A stretch of DNA of 64,000 nt, taken from positions 1,612,001 through 1,676,000 of the forward strand of contig OZ255630.1 in NCBI GenBank assembly GCA_965276825.1, given 5' to 3'. The notes under the pieces are model-generated. The model was not told where the DNA came from. It saw only the letters and a program-made list of their open reading frames with translations, and ran no database searches. Source of the DNA: G965276765 sp965276825 (lineage in GTDB: Bacteria > Actinomycetota > Acidimicrobiia > Acidimicrobiales > Palsa-688). Below, one piece after another: positions 44,117 through 51,102 of this stretch. Position numbers and translations under genes: made by a program. Positions within the stretch are counted from its first letter, which is position 1, and every line of letters starts with the position of its first letter.

Positions 44117-45027
44117 GCCGATCCAATTGGCAGACCGACCGCCCTCTTGCGACCGGCGGCGACGTCCACGCGGGCGCCGACCTGCGCGGGGCGGACTTGC
44201 GGAGCACGGAACTGAGCGATCAGGACCTCCGCGGCGCCGATCTGCGGGACGCCGATCTCCGCGCGGCGTCCCTGGTCGGCGCCGATCTGCGGGACGCCGA
44301 TCTCCGCGCGGCGTCCCTGGTCGGCGCCGATCTGAGCGACGCCGATCTGCGCAGCTGCCTGCTGGCAGAGGCCGATCTGGGCGACGCGGTCCTGCGCCGC
44401 GCCGATCTGTCCGGCGCAGTGCTAGTCGAGCCCGGGTACAGCCGGGACTACCTGTTGACGGTCTACCTGTCCGGCCGCGATGCCGCCGGCCCCAACTCTA
44501 CCGGGGCACGCCTCGGCGGTGCAGACGCGCGCTCGGCGTCGTTCGTGGGCGCCGACCTCACTGGCCTCGAGCTCAACCGCACCGACCTCGCCGGTGCCGA
44601 CTTCACGGACGCCGACCTGTCCGCGGCGCTACTGTCCAGCCCGTGGCGCTTCGGGCCGCTGCGGCAAGCACGCCTCGCCGGCGCCCAGTTGCGGCTGGCG
44701 GTGCTGTTCGGGGCCGACCTGACCGGAGCGGATCTGCGCGGCGCTTTTCTTATCGACACCGAACTGTACCTCGCCGACCTGCGCGGTGCGGATCTCACCG
44801 GCGCGGAACTCACTGGGACACTGCTACTGGAGGCCGACCTGCGCGGCGCCACGGTCGAGGGGGCGCAGTTCCTGCGGACCGAGCTGTCGGGTGCTACGTG
44901 GCAGGGCGCCCTCGGCGTGCCTGCGACCTGGCAGGGGTCCCGGTGTCCTGACGGTGTCCTCGCGGCCGACCACGGCGACTCCTGCCGCGGTGTGTTCTCC
45001 GCCGCCGAACTCGCCGGGCTGCGCTGA
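44113..45027 (+). CDS. Pentapeptide-repeat protein
   Basis: A 304-residue right-handed quadrilateral beta-helix of A(D/N)LxX repeats, e.g. GADLRGADLRS and later GADLTGADLRGAF, interrupted near residues 110-140 by a non-repeat insert (LVEPGYSRDYLLTVYLSGRD). No signal peptide or membrane segment is seen. Known members include the gyrase-protecting Qnr/MfpA type, but many have no known role. It is coupled to the SDR (ATGA). A perfect 45-bp tandem duplication lies in the first third. Confidence 0.9.
   Translation: MSRSNWQTDRPLATGGDVHAGADLRGADLRSTELSDQDLRGADLRDADLRAASLVGADLRDADLRAASLVGADLSDADLRSCLLAEADLGDAVLRRADLSGAVLVEPGYSRDYLLTVYLSGRDAAGPNSTGARLGGADARSASFVGADLTGLELNRTDLAGADFTDADLSAALLSSPWRFGPLRQARLAGAQLRLAVLFGADLTGADLRGAFLIDTELYLADLRGADLTGAELTGTLLLEADLRGATVEGAQFLRTELSGATWQGALGVPATWQGSRCPDGVLAADHGDSCRGVFSAAELAGLR
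44236..44325 (+). repeat. Perfect 45-bp tandem duplication in the pentapeptide-repeat gene
   Basis: 44236-44280 and 44281-44325 are identical base for base and each encodes three pentapeptide units. Synonymous sites have not drifted, so the duplication is recent. It keeps the frame and extends the beta-helix by less than one coil. Confidence 0.95.
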
Positions 45028-45137
45028 CCGCAGCCGAGCGCGACGCTGGTCTCGGAGCTGGCCCAGCGCTATCGTCGCTGCGGCCCCGGGAAACGAACGC
45101 AGGGCGGGGCGAATCGGCCCGGCCCACGTCGTCGTAC

Positions 45138-46151
45138 TCAGCCACTGAGGCCCAGCTCCTTCGCTCCCTGCTCTGCGAGCGTCGTGTCCCACGACTCGCG
45201 CACCTTCGCCGCGGTCCACGTGATGTCCTTCTTCGGCTGTGCGTTGAACAGGTCGGCCTGGTTGGCGTACGCGGCATCGGTCGGCACACCCGTCGTGACG
45301 AGGCTGACCCTCTGCTGGTCGAGGAACTGCTTCACCTCCGAGTCGTTCAACGAGTAGATCTTCTTCAGGTACGGCGCTGCCTTGGTCGGGTCGTTGCGCA
45401 TCATGTTCGCCGCGGCGATGCAGGCCTTGACCAGACCCAGAACAGTGTTGCTGTGCGACTTCAGATACTGCTGGGTCACGGCCAGTCCGTCGGCGGGTGT
45501 CGCCGGCAGCCCCGTGTTGTCCCCGATGATCGTCGAGCCGGGCCGCTTGGCCTGGTCCTTCAGCGCGAGGTTCAAAGCCTCGTAGATCGCGCCGGCCTGG
45601 CCGCCGTCGAACAGCGCCGACCGTCCCGGCACGCTCGCCACCGAGATGACCTTCACCTTTGACGCGATACCGGCCTTGGCGAGGATGCGTCGGGTCTCGG
45701 TTCCGGGTGTGTCGGTGGGCGCGCTGGTGACAATCGACTTGCCTGCCAGGTCCTGCACCGTCTTCAGCCCGGGCGCGCCGAGCATGACGAACGGAGCGTG
45801 CGTGCCGGTGTTCACGACGTTGATCACCGGCAGACCCTTGCCGTGGGCCTGGGTCGCCGTGGACGTCAGCGCCGAGGCCTGGACGCTGCCCGAGACGAGC
45901 GCGGCCGGCGTGTTCGGCGGCGGGATGCTGGTGTCGAGTGTGACGTTGACGCCGTACCTGTTGGTCAGTTTCGCCGCGACCGCGAGCTGGATGAAGCTTG
46001 CTGCGGCCGAGCTGGCCGGGATCGCAACGGTGACGTTCTCCTTGCTGCCGCTGGAGTTGTTCTTGCCGGAGTTGCTCGAGCTGCCACATGCGGCGAACAG
46101 GAGCGCCCCCGCAGTAACAGCCGCAACGACAACACTGGGATTGCGCTTCAC
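45138..46151 (-). CDS. ABC transporter substrate-binding lipoprotein, SsuA/NMT1 type
   Basis: A 337-residue secreted lipoprotein. The signal peptide ends in the lipobox LLFAAC (Cys22), followed by a Ser/Asn/Gly-rich linker. The mature part has the two-lobe SsuA-like fold (SIPPPNTPAALVSGSVQASA, LAGKSIVTSAPTDTPG). Start is the GTG at 46149-46151 with a GAGGAG Shine-Dalgarno at good spacing; upstream codons are not coding. The matching ATPase and permease lie 14 kb away at 29674-31484. Similar systems import aromatic acids, sulfonates or nitrate. Confidence 0.9.
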   Translation of the reverse strand: MKRNPSVVVAAVTAGALLFAACGSSSNSGKNNSSGSKENVTVAIPASSAAASFIQLAVAAKLTNRYGVNVTLDTSIPPPNTPAALVSGSVQASALTSTATQAHGKGLPVINVVNTGTHAPFVMLGAPGLKTVQDLAGKSIVTSAPTDTPGTETRRILAKAGIASKVKVISVASVPGRSALFDGGQAGAIYEALNLALKDQAKRPGSTIIGDNTGLPATPADGLAVTQQYLKSHSNTVLGLVKACIAAANMMRNDPTKAAPYLKKIYSLNDSEVKQFLDQQRVSLVTTGVPTDAAYANQADLFNAQPKKDITWTAAKVRESWDTTLAEQGAKELGLSG

Positions 46152-46242
46152 CTGACTCCTCACATCCGTTTTCTGTCGAGTCTCGCCTGACGGGATCTTC
46201 GGACGAACCGGATGCTCACTCAAGGCTCGTCGAGGTGTACAG

Positions 46243-46272
46243 AGTATTACGGCAACTGTATCCATTTGCAAG
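46243..46272 (-). promoter_or_regulatory. Shared promoter/operator module upstream of the binding-protein gene
   Basis: Minus-strand copy of the module at 25007-25036, 28 of 30 bases identical. It gives -35 TTGCAA, a 17-bp spacer containing GGATACAGT and a -10 AATACT. It sits 92 bp upstream of the GTG. The two promoters drive the oxygenase and the solute-binding protein, which implies coordinated induction of uptake and attack. Confidence 0.6.
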
Positions 46273-46314
46273 TGTGCTGACCAAGATGCCCGCCGACGCG
46301 AGGAGAAGACCGGA

Positions 46315-46797
46315 ATGACCACCCTTGCCGACCTGATGGACGCCGAGCCGGAGCGGTGGGCGAGCTGTCAGTTGCCACTGCGCGACTTCGGCGGCCGCCA
46401 CGATTTCGGCGGACCCATCCGGACGGTCCGCTGTCACGAGGACACCGCGCTGCTCAAGACAGTGTTGGGCCGCCGGGGTGACGGAGCAGTGCTCGTCGTC
46501 GACGGCGGCGGCTCACCGCGCACCGCACTGCTCGGCGACCGGGTTGCCACGATGGCCGCCGCCAACGGCTGGGCCGGGCTCGTCTTCTTTGGCATGGTGC
46601 GTGACGTACGCGCCCTAGCGGGCGTCGACATCGGCGTCAAGGCACTGGGGAGCAACCCGCGCAAGCCCGCGCAGACCGGCCGGGGCGAGGTGGACGTCCC
46701 AGTCACCTTCGGCGGCGTGCGGTTCGTGCCCGGCGCCCAGCTGTGGAGCGACCTCGACGGCGTCGTGGCGGAGATTCGCGACGACGTCGCCGGCTGA
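46315..46797 (+). CDS. RraA/LigK-like class II pyruvate aldolase
   Basis: A 160-residue protein of the RraA fold. The binding motif appears as LLGDRVATMAAANGWAGLVFFG followed by MVRDVRALAG, containing the Arg-Asp pair that in HMG/CHA aldolases binds substrate and metal. In the 4,5-cleavage pathway LigK splits 4-carboxy-4-hydroxy-2-oxoadipate to pyruvate and oxaloacetate, which fits LigAB and the amidohydrolase here. A role as RNase E regulator is unlikely in this context. ATG at 46315; divergent from the binding protein. Confidence 0.83.
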   Translation: MTTLADLMDAEPERWASCQLPLRDFGGRHDFGGPIRTVRCHEDTALLKTVLGRRGDGAVLVVDGGGSPRTALLGDRVATMAAANGWAGLVFFGMVRDVRALAGVDIGVKALGSNPRKPAQTGRGEVDVPVTFGGVRFVPGAQLWSDLDGVVAEIRDDVAG

Positions 46798-46881
46798 CCG
46801 GACGCGCCGGCGGCCGCGCGCGGCGCACGCGGCGCACGCGGCGCAGACAATGCGACCCGAGGGCCCGAGGGCAAGGAACCG

Positions 46882-47433
46882 TTGCGGGCGGCGGCCGTCT
46901 CGGTCGGCGCCCCTGCCCAAACAACTGGGCTCGGCATCCCCTCGACCCGGTTCGGCGCTAATGGCATCCCCAAGCAGTTGACCTTCGAGTGGGTGGCATC
47001 GACGGGCGGGTCCACCGACAACCACGAGATCGCCGTGGCTTCGGCATGGCGGCCACATCGACCGGCCGGCGGCTACTGGCTGATGTCCGCCGCCGGCCAG
47101 GTCTCCGCCTTCGGCGACGCCCGCAACCAGGGCTCGCTGCACACCCGGCACGCCGGGACCGTCGTCGGGATGGCCGCCTCGCCGACCAACCGGGGGTACG
47201 ACCTGGTGACCAGCGAAGGCCGGGTGTTCGTCTTCGGTGACGCCCGCTTCTGGGGCGACGCCACCAACCTGTACCTCGCCGCGCCGGTGACGGCCATCGC
47301 CCTCGCCCCCGGGCGACGCGGCTACTGGCTCGTGGCCGCCGACGGTGGGGTCTTCACCTACGGCGAGAGCCGGTTCTACGGCGGCCAACCCGCCCCGGCC
47401 GCCCGGGCCGCCGTCATTCCGCTGACCCCGTAG
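46882..47433 (+). pseudogene. 5'-truncated remnant of a lectin-like/FGDA-repeat secreted protein
   Basis: The frame has no clear start or ribosome site, although it is open throughout. Its first part (PKQLTFEWVASTGGSTDNHE) looks like the end of an L-type lectin domain. Three repeats follow with GYWLMSAAGQVSAFGDA, GYDLVTSEGRVFVFGDA and GYWLVAADGGVFTYGES, the beta-propeller-like repeat typical of large secreted acidimicrobial proteins. A signal peptide and most of the expected protein are missing, so I read it as what is left of a host gene next to the island's right edge. Confidence 0.6.
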
Positions 47434-47557
47434 CGGCCACGCCGCCCCACCGAGGTCGAATCATCGCCGCACCGTCGGGTCGAACCGTGTCGGCCCGACG
47501 GTGCCGCGTCCCCGTGGCAGCAGGACGCCCATCGGCGTCGCTCCCGGGACGCCGTGC

Positions 47558-47941
47558 TCATCGGGGCACGAGCGTGACCGGGCAGCGCAGCCCCGGTGCC
47601 CGGCCGAGCCGGGCGTCAGCGGTCAGGAGCGGGCAGCCGAGAGCCTCGGCCAGCGCCACGTAACCGGCGTCGTAGGCCGACAGATTTTCCCGCAACTCCC
47701 ACATCCGGTCGAGGATCGGGTGGACCGCGTGCCGGGTCAGCCCGAGTCGACGCCAGACGCCGACCAGGGTCCCCCCGTCGAGCGGTGGCAGACGCCCCGT
47801 GCGGACCTGGCGTCGCAGCCCGTTGGCCACCTCGGCGTCGATGAGATGGGGAGCGTGGACCTGCTCCGCGCCGAGGGCGTCGCGAGCATTCCCCCGGTTG
47901 AGCAGTGCAGAGAGGGCCGCCGACGCGTCGACGACGATCAC
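47558..47941 (-). CDS. PIN-domain toxin, VapC-like
   Basis: A 127-residue PIN nuclease. Acidic active-site residues are in VVDASAALSALL (Asp5), HLIDAEVANGLRR (Glu37) and, near the C-terminus, SAYDAGYVALAEALGCPLLTAD. The GTG at 47939-47941 overlaps the stop of the antitoxin gene. Likely cleaves tRNA or mRNA when freed from its partner. Confidence 0.87.
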   Translation of the reverse strand: MIVVDASAALSALLNRGNARDALGAEQVHAPHLIDAEVANGLRRQVRTGRLPPLDGGTLVGVWRRLGLTRHAVHPILDRMWELRENLSAYDAGYVALAEALGCPLLTADARLGRAPGLRCPVTLVPR

Positions 47942-48159
47942 CGCCCGGCCCGGCTGCCTTCGATGTCCCCAACGATCGTCGCCACGTCCACGTCGCGGTC
48001 GGGGAGCGCACCGAGGAGCGCGGCGTTGTCCGCTCGGCGCGTCACCTGGGCGAGCTCTCGCACCGCCATGGCCCCCACGGAGGTGCCGTCACGCGCCGCC
48101 AGCTGCTCCAAGCGGCCCACGACGTCGTCGGGCACATTGCGAAGGTAGAGAGTGCGCAT
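47938..48159 (-). CDS. Antitoxin of the VapBC/FitAB type
   Basis: A 73-residue protein starting MRTLYLRNVPDDVVGRLEQLA, the ribbon-helix-helix pattern of FitA/VapB antitoxins, with a C-terminal toxin-binding tail. The ATG at 48157-48159 gives this conserved start; a longer frame exists but adds non-typical residues. It overlaps the toxin gene and autorepresses in known systems. Confidence 0.83.
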   Translation of the reverse strand: MRTLYLRNVPDDVVGRLEQLAARDGTSVGAMAVRELAQVTRRADNAALLGALPDRDVDVATIVGDIEGSRAGR

Positions 48160-48226
48160 GTCGCAGAAGGTTAGTATCTCGTCGCACTCTGCAACCGGCG
48201 CCACCGATGTTCACGTTGACCGTGAC

Positions 48227-48760
48227 TCACGGCACGGGCAGCTGCTGGCCGACCTGGAGGGGCTGACCGTGGACCTCGGCGCTCAGCTGGTCGACCAGCG
48301 AGCGGACGTCCCCGCTCGGGTCGAGGGTCTGGGCGATCGACCAGATCGTGTCGCCGGGCCGGACGGTCCAGCTGTGGGCGGCGATCCGCCCGGTACCCCC
48401 CAGGCCGCCGCCGGGCGGCCCCAGGACGGCGCGGGCCCCGAGCCACGTGGCCAGCACCAACCCGATCCCGGCGAGGAGGACGAGCCGGCGGCGGCGGCGG
48501 TACACCATGTCGGTGCGCCGCCGGGCTCCCGACCGACCAGCGACCGCACCGACGCCGACGTCGGCGCCCCGTGCCGGCGGCCGAGCGGACACGCCGGCGT
48601 AGAGGTGGGACGACGACCGCCGGACATCGGCGAGTCCGGAGGCAGGACGACAGGTTCGGGGGCGCCTGGCGGTGACCAAGCCGACCCTCGGCCAGGGGAT
48701 CTCCGCGCCGTGCAGCTCGGGGCAGTGGCGGTCGGTTGCTACTCGGAGGATGGCGGCCAC
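48227..48760 (-). CDS. LysM-domain membrane protein divergent from lexA (Rv2719c-like position)
   Basis: Bitopic protein ending in one LysM-like module: WTVRPGDTIWSIAQTLDP through PLQVGQQLPVP. A membrane helix (LVLLAGIGLVLATWLGA) precedes it after a very basic RRRRR stretch. The GTG at 48758-48760 gives 177 residues; an ATG at 48506-48508 would give 93 residues starting just before the helix, which is also plausible. In mycobacteria the LysM protein at this place is SOS-induced and slows division. The three SOS boxes in the divergent promoter support the same idea here. Confidence 0.75.
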   Translation of the reverse strand: MAAILRVATDRHCPELHGAEIPWPRVGLVTARRPRTCRPASGLADVRRSSSHLYAGVSARPPARGADVGVGAVAGRSGARRRTDMVYRRRRRLVLLAGIGLVLATWLGARAVLGPPGGGLGGTGRIAAHSWTVRPGDTIWSIAQTLDPSGDVRSLVDQLSAEVHGQPLQVGQQLPVP

Positions 48761-48818
48761 GACTGGCTCGCTTTCGTGGGATCGGCTCGGGGAGCCGGGA
48801 GGATCGGGAGCGCTCCTG

Positions 48819-48890
48819 CGAACGCCTGTTCGCCCATCAGTTGACCAAACAGATGTTCGTCTGTCAAGAGCGGAATCGAACGGGTGTTTG
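48819..48890. promoter_or_regulatory. Three LexA (SOS) boxes in the lexA/LysM divergent region
   Basis: Box 1, 48819-48832, CGAAC-GCCT-GTTCG, perfect arms. Box 2, 48846-48859, CAAAC-AGAT-GTTCG, one change. Box 3, 48877-48890, CGAAC-GGGT-GTTTG, one change. The consensus in Gram-positive bacteria is CGAAC-N4-GTTCG. They lie 78-149 bp from the lexA start and 59-130 bp from the LysM start, so both genes should be damage-inducible. Confidence 0.85.
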
Positions 48891-48967
48891 CCCTCGGACC
48901 CTCTCTGTCACTACGCTCCGTGGCGCGGACGCCCGGATCCCACCGGACGCGCACGAGAGGGGTACGG

Positions 48968-49600
48968 GTGACCGACACAGCGCTGACCGGCAAGCGGCGG
49001 GAGATCCTCGAGTTCATCGCCGCCCAGCTCCGCGACCGCGGCTACCCCCCGTCGGTCAGGGAGATCGGCGAGGCCGTCGGCCTCACCTCTTCCTCGACGG
49101 TCCACACCCACCTGACCACCCTCCAGAAACAGGGATACCTCCGGAGAGACCCGACCAAGCCCCGGGCCATCGAGGTGCGGTGGGACTCCATGTCGGGGGT
49201 GGCCATGGAGCGACGCCCGGCCCGCCACGTCCCCCTCGTCGGTGACGTCGCCGCCGGCACCGACGTCCTGGCCCAGGAGCGGGTCGAGGAGCTGCTCCCG
49301 CTCCCCGAGGACTTCACCGGCGACGGGCCGGTGTTCATGCTCCGCGTCCGGGGTGACTCGATGATCGGTGCCGGCATCCTCGACGGCGACTTCGTGGTCG
49401 TCCGCCAGCAACCCACCGCGGACAACGGCGAGATCGTGGTCGCCGGCATCCCCGGCGACGAGGCGACGGTCAAGACCTTCTCCCGCCGGGGCACGTCGAT
49501 CGTGCTGACGCCGAGCAACCCGGACATGCAGGCCATGGTCTTCCCGGCCGACGACGTGACCGTCTTCGGCCGGGTCGTCACCGTGCTCCGACGCCTCTAG
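48968..49600 (+). CDS. lexA: SOS repressor LexA
   Basis: A 210-residue repressor-protease. The N-terminal winged helix contains PPSVREIGEAVGL and SSSTVHTHL. The self-cleavage site is Ala96-Gly97 in DVAAGTDV; the catalytic dyad is Ser131 in VRGDSMIG and Lys169 in EATVKTF. The GTG at 48968 follows a GAGAGGGG Shine-Dalgarno. It is autoregulated through the upstream SOS boxes, with recA (62172 box) in the same regulon. Confidence 0.97.
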   Translation: MTDTALTGKRREILEFIAAQLRDRGYPPSVREIGEAVGLTSSSTVHTHLTTLQKQGYLRRDPTKPRAIEVRWDSMSGVAMERRPARHVPLVGDVAAGTDVLAQERVEELLPLPEDFTGDGPVFMLRVRGDSMIGAGILDGDFVVVRQQPTADNGEIVVAGIPGDEATVKTFSRRGTSIVLTPSNPDMQAMVFPADDVTVFGRVVTVLRRL

Positions 49601-50033
49601 GTTCTCGGATCTGCAGCCGCTGGACGGCCGGCCAGCTCGGCCCGGCACCGCAGATCGCCGGCGCCCGCGAGCAGGCCGCCCGGCCGATCCCTCTCGCCGG
49701 GCGATGATGCGACCACCCGCCAGCACATCGAGACGATGCGGGGCGGCGGCTCTCCCGATCTCGGGGCCTCTCACGTCGTTGACCCACGTGAGCCTCCCCG
49801 AGGTACGGACGACAGGAAGCCGGCACCGGTGTCGTGCGGGTACCGACGCTCGGCACACGCCAGCCACACGTCGACACCGAGCCGCAGGGCCGTCCGTGCC
49901 ACCACCCCCGGCGGGGAGGCACGGACCCGGTCATTTCGGGTCGATCGGCGCGGCTTCGGATACCAGCGGACGCTGGACGGCGCCCAACGCGGCCTGGGGA
50001 CCGCAGACCGCCGGCGACCGCGACGGGCGCGGA
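49601..50033. other. Gene-free stretch between lexA and dapE
   Basis: No frame here has a credible start, family motif or coding bias. The only structure seen is a strong hairpin at 49892-49926. lexA and dapE are convergent across this 433-bp gap, so it may hold terminators and decayed sequence. Confidence 0.5.
49892..49926. terminator. Hairpin between convergent lexA and dapE
   Basis: GTCCGTGCC (49892-49900) pairs perfectly with GGCACGGAC (49918-49926), and an inner CCCC/GGGG can extend the stem. There is no T-run on either side, so termination is plausible but not certain. Confidence 0.4.
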
Positions 50034-51092
50034 TCAGCCGGGGACGCCGACCACGCCAGCGAGCACCCGCAACGCAGCGTCGAGGTCGGCGGAGTCGACC
50101 CGCTCCCCTGCGCTGTGGGCCAGCTCGGGGTCGCCGGGGCCGAAGTTGACCGCCGGGACGCCCCGCTCGGCGAAGAAGGCCACGTCGGTCCAGCCGAGCT
50201 TGGCCCTCGGCGGACGACCGGTGCGCTCGAGCAGGCCGGCGAGGACGGGGTGGTCGAGCCCGGGAGGGGCGGCCGGGGACGTCTCGGTCACCTCGACGGT
50301 GTCACCGTCGTCGAGCACCGGTGCGAGCAGGGCCGAGACCGCGGCGGCCGCGCTGGGGGCGTCGCGGTCGGGGGCGAAGCGGTGGTTGAGGGTCACCACG
50401 GCCCGGTCGGGCACCACGTTGGCGGCCACCCCGGCCTCGACGGCCACGACCTGCAGCGCCTCGCGGTACGCGCACCCGTCGAGCACGGGGCGACGCCCTG
50501 GCCATGCGGCCACGCGGTCGATCACCGGGGCCATCCGGTGGGCGGCGTTGCGACCCATCCAGGGCCGCGCCGTGTGGGCCCGCTCGCCGGCGAGGGTCAC
50601 GGCCAGGCGGACGACACCCTGGCAGCCGGCCTCGACGAGGGCGCCGGTCGGCTCGCCGAGGATGGCGACGTCGCCGGCGAGCAGCTCGGGGCGGGCGGCG
50701 GCGACGGCCAGCAGGCCGTTGTGGCGCCTGGCCACCTCCTCGGCGGCGTAGAACACGAAGGTCAGCTGCTCCTCCGGTCGGGCGCCGGTGGCCAGCTCGA
50801 GCATCACCGCCAGGCCGCCCTTCATGTCCGCGGTCCCGAGGCCCCAGAGGGTGTCGCCGCGGCGGAGGGGGGCCTCGTTGCCGTTGGCCGGGACGGTGTC
50901 GAGGTGGCCGGCCAGGATGATCCTCCGACCTTCGCCGCGGCTGCGGGCCACCACGTTGTCGCCGATGCGGTCGACGTCGAGCCAGCTGCTGGGCCGCAGC
51001 CGGCGCTCGACGTGGTCGGCGATGGCCGTCTCGCCGTGACTCGGGGAGGGGATGGCGCACAGCTCGGCGACGCGGTCGATGAGGGCCGTCAC
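50034..51092 (-). CDS. dapE: Succinyl-diaminopimelate desuccinylase
   Basis: M20 metallopeptidase of about 352 residues that makes LL-diaminopimelate for lysine and peptidoglycan. Metal ligands occur in LAGHLDTVPANGN, GTADMKGGLAV, the catalytic glutamate in FYAAEEVARR and LGEPTG. The HTARPWMGRNA segment belongs to the dimerisation domain. Start is GTG at 51090-51092 (another GTG directly before). dapC and dapF nearby complete most of the succinylase branch. Confidence 0.9.
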   Translation of the reverse strand: MTALIDRVAELCAIPSPSHGETAIADHVERRLRPSSWLDVDRIGDNVVARSRGEGRRIILAGHLDTVPANGNEAPLRRGDTLWGLGTADMKGGLAVMLELATGARPEEQLTFVFYAAEEVARRHNGLLAVAAARPELLAGDVAILGEPTGALVEAGCQGVVRLAVTLAGERAHTARPWMGRNAAHRMAPVIDRVAAWPGRRPVLDGCAYREALQVVAVEAGVAANVVPDRAVVTLNHRFAPDRDAPSAAAAVSALLAPVLDDGDTVEVTETSPAAPPGLDHPVLAGLLERTGRPPRAKLGWTDVAFFAERGVPAVNFGPGDPELAHSAGERVDSADLDAALRVLAGVVGVPG

Positions 51093-51102
51093 CACTGCGA
51101 CG

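Noticed and set aside
46315..46797. RNase E regulator RraA as function
   Set aside because: The family name is misleading in this setting; the Arg-Asp motif and the LigAB context favour a pyruvate aldolase.
22514..46881. Attachment-site direct repeats or a tRNA gene at the island ends
   Set aside because: I compared both edges by eye and found no convincing direct repeat, integrase or tRNA. A computed alignment of the two edges would be decisive.
49601..49934. Possible small minus-strand gene downstream of lexA
   Set aside because: Arg/Gly/Pro-rich translation, no start signal, no recognisable domain.
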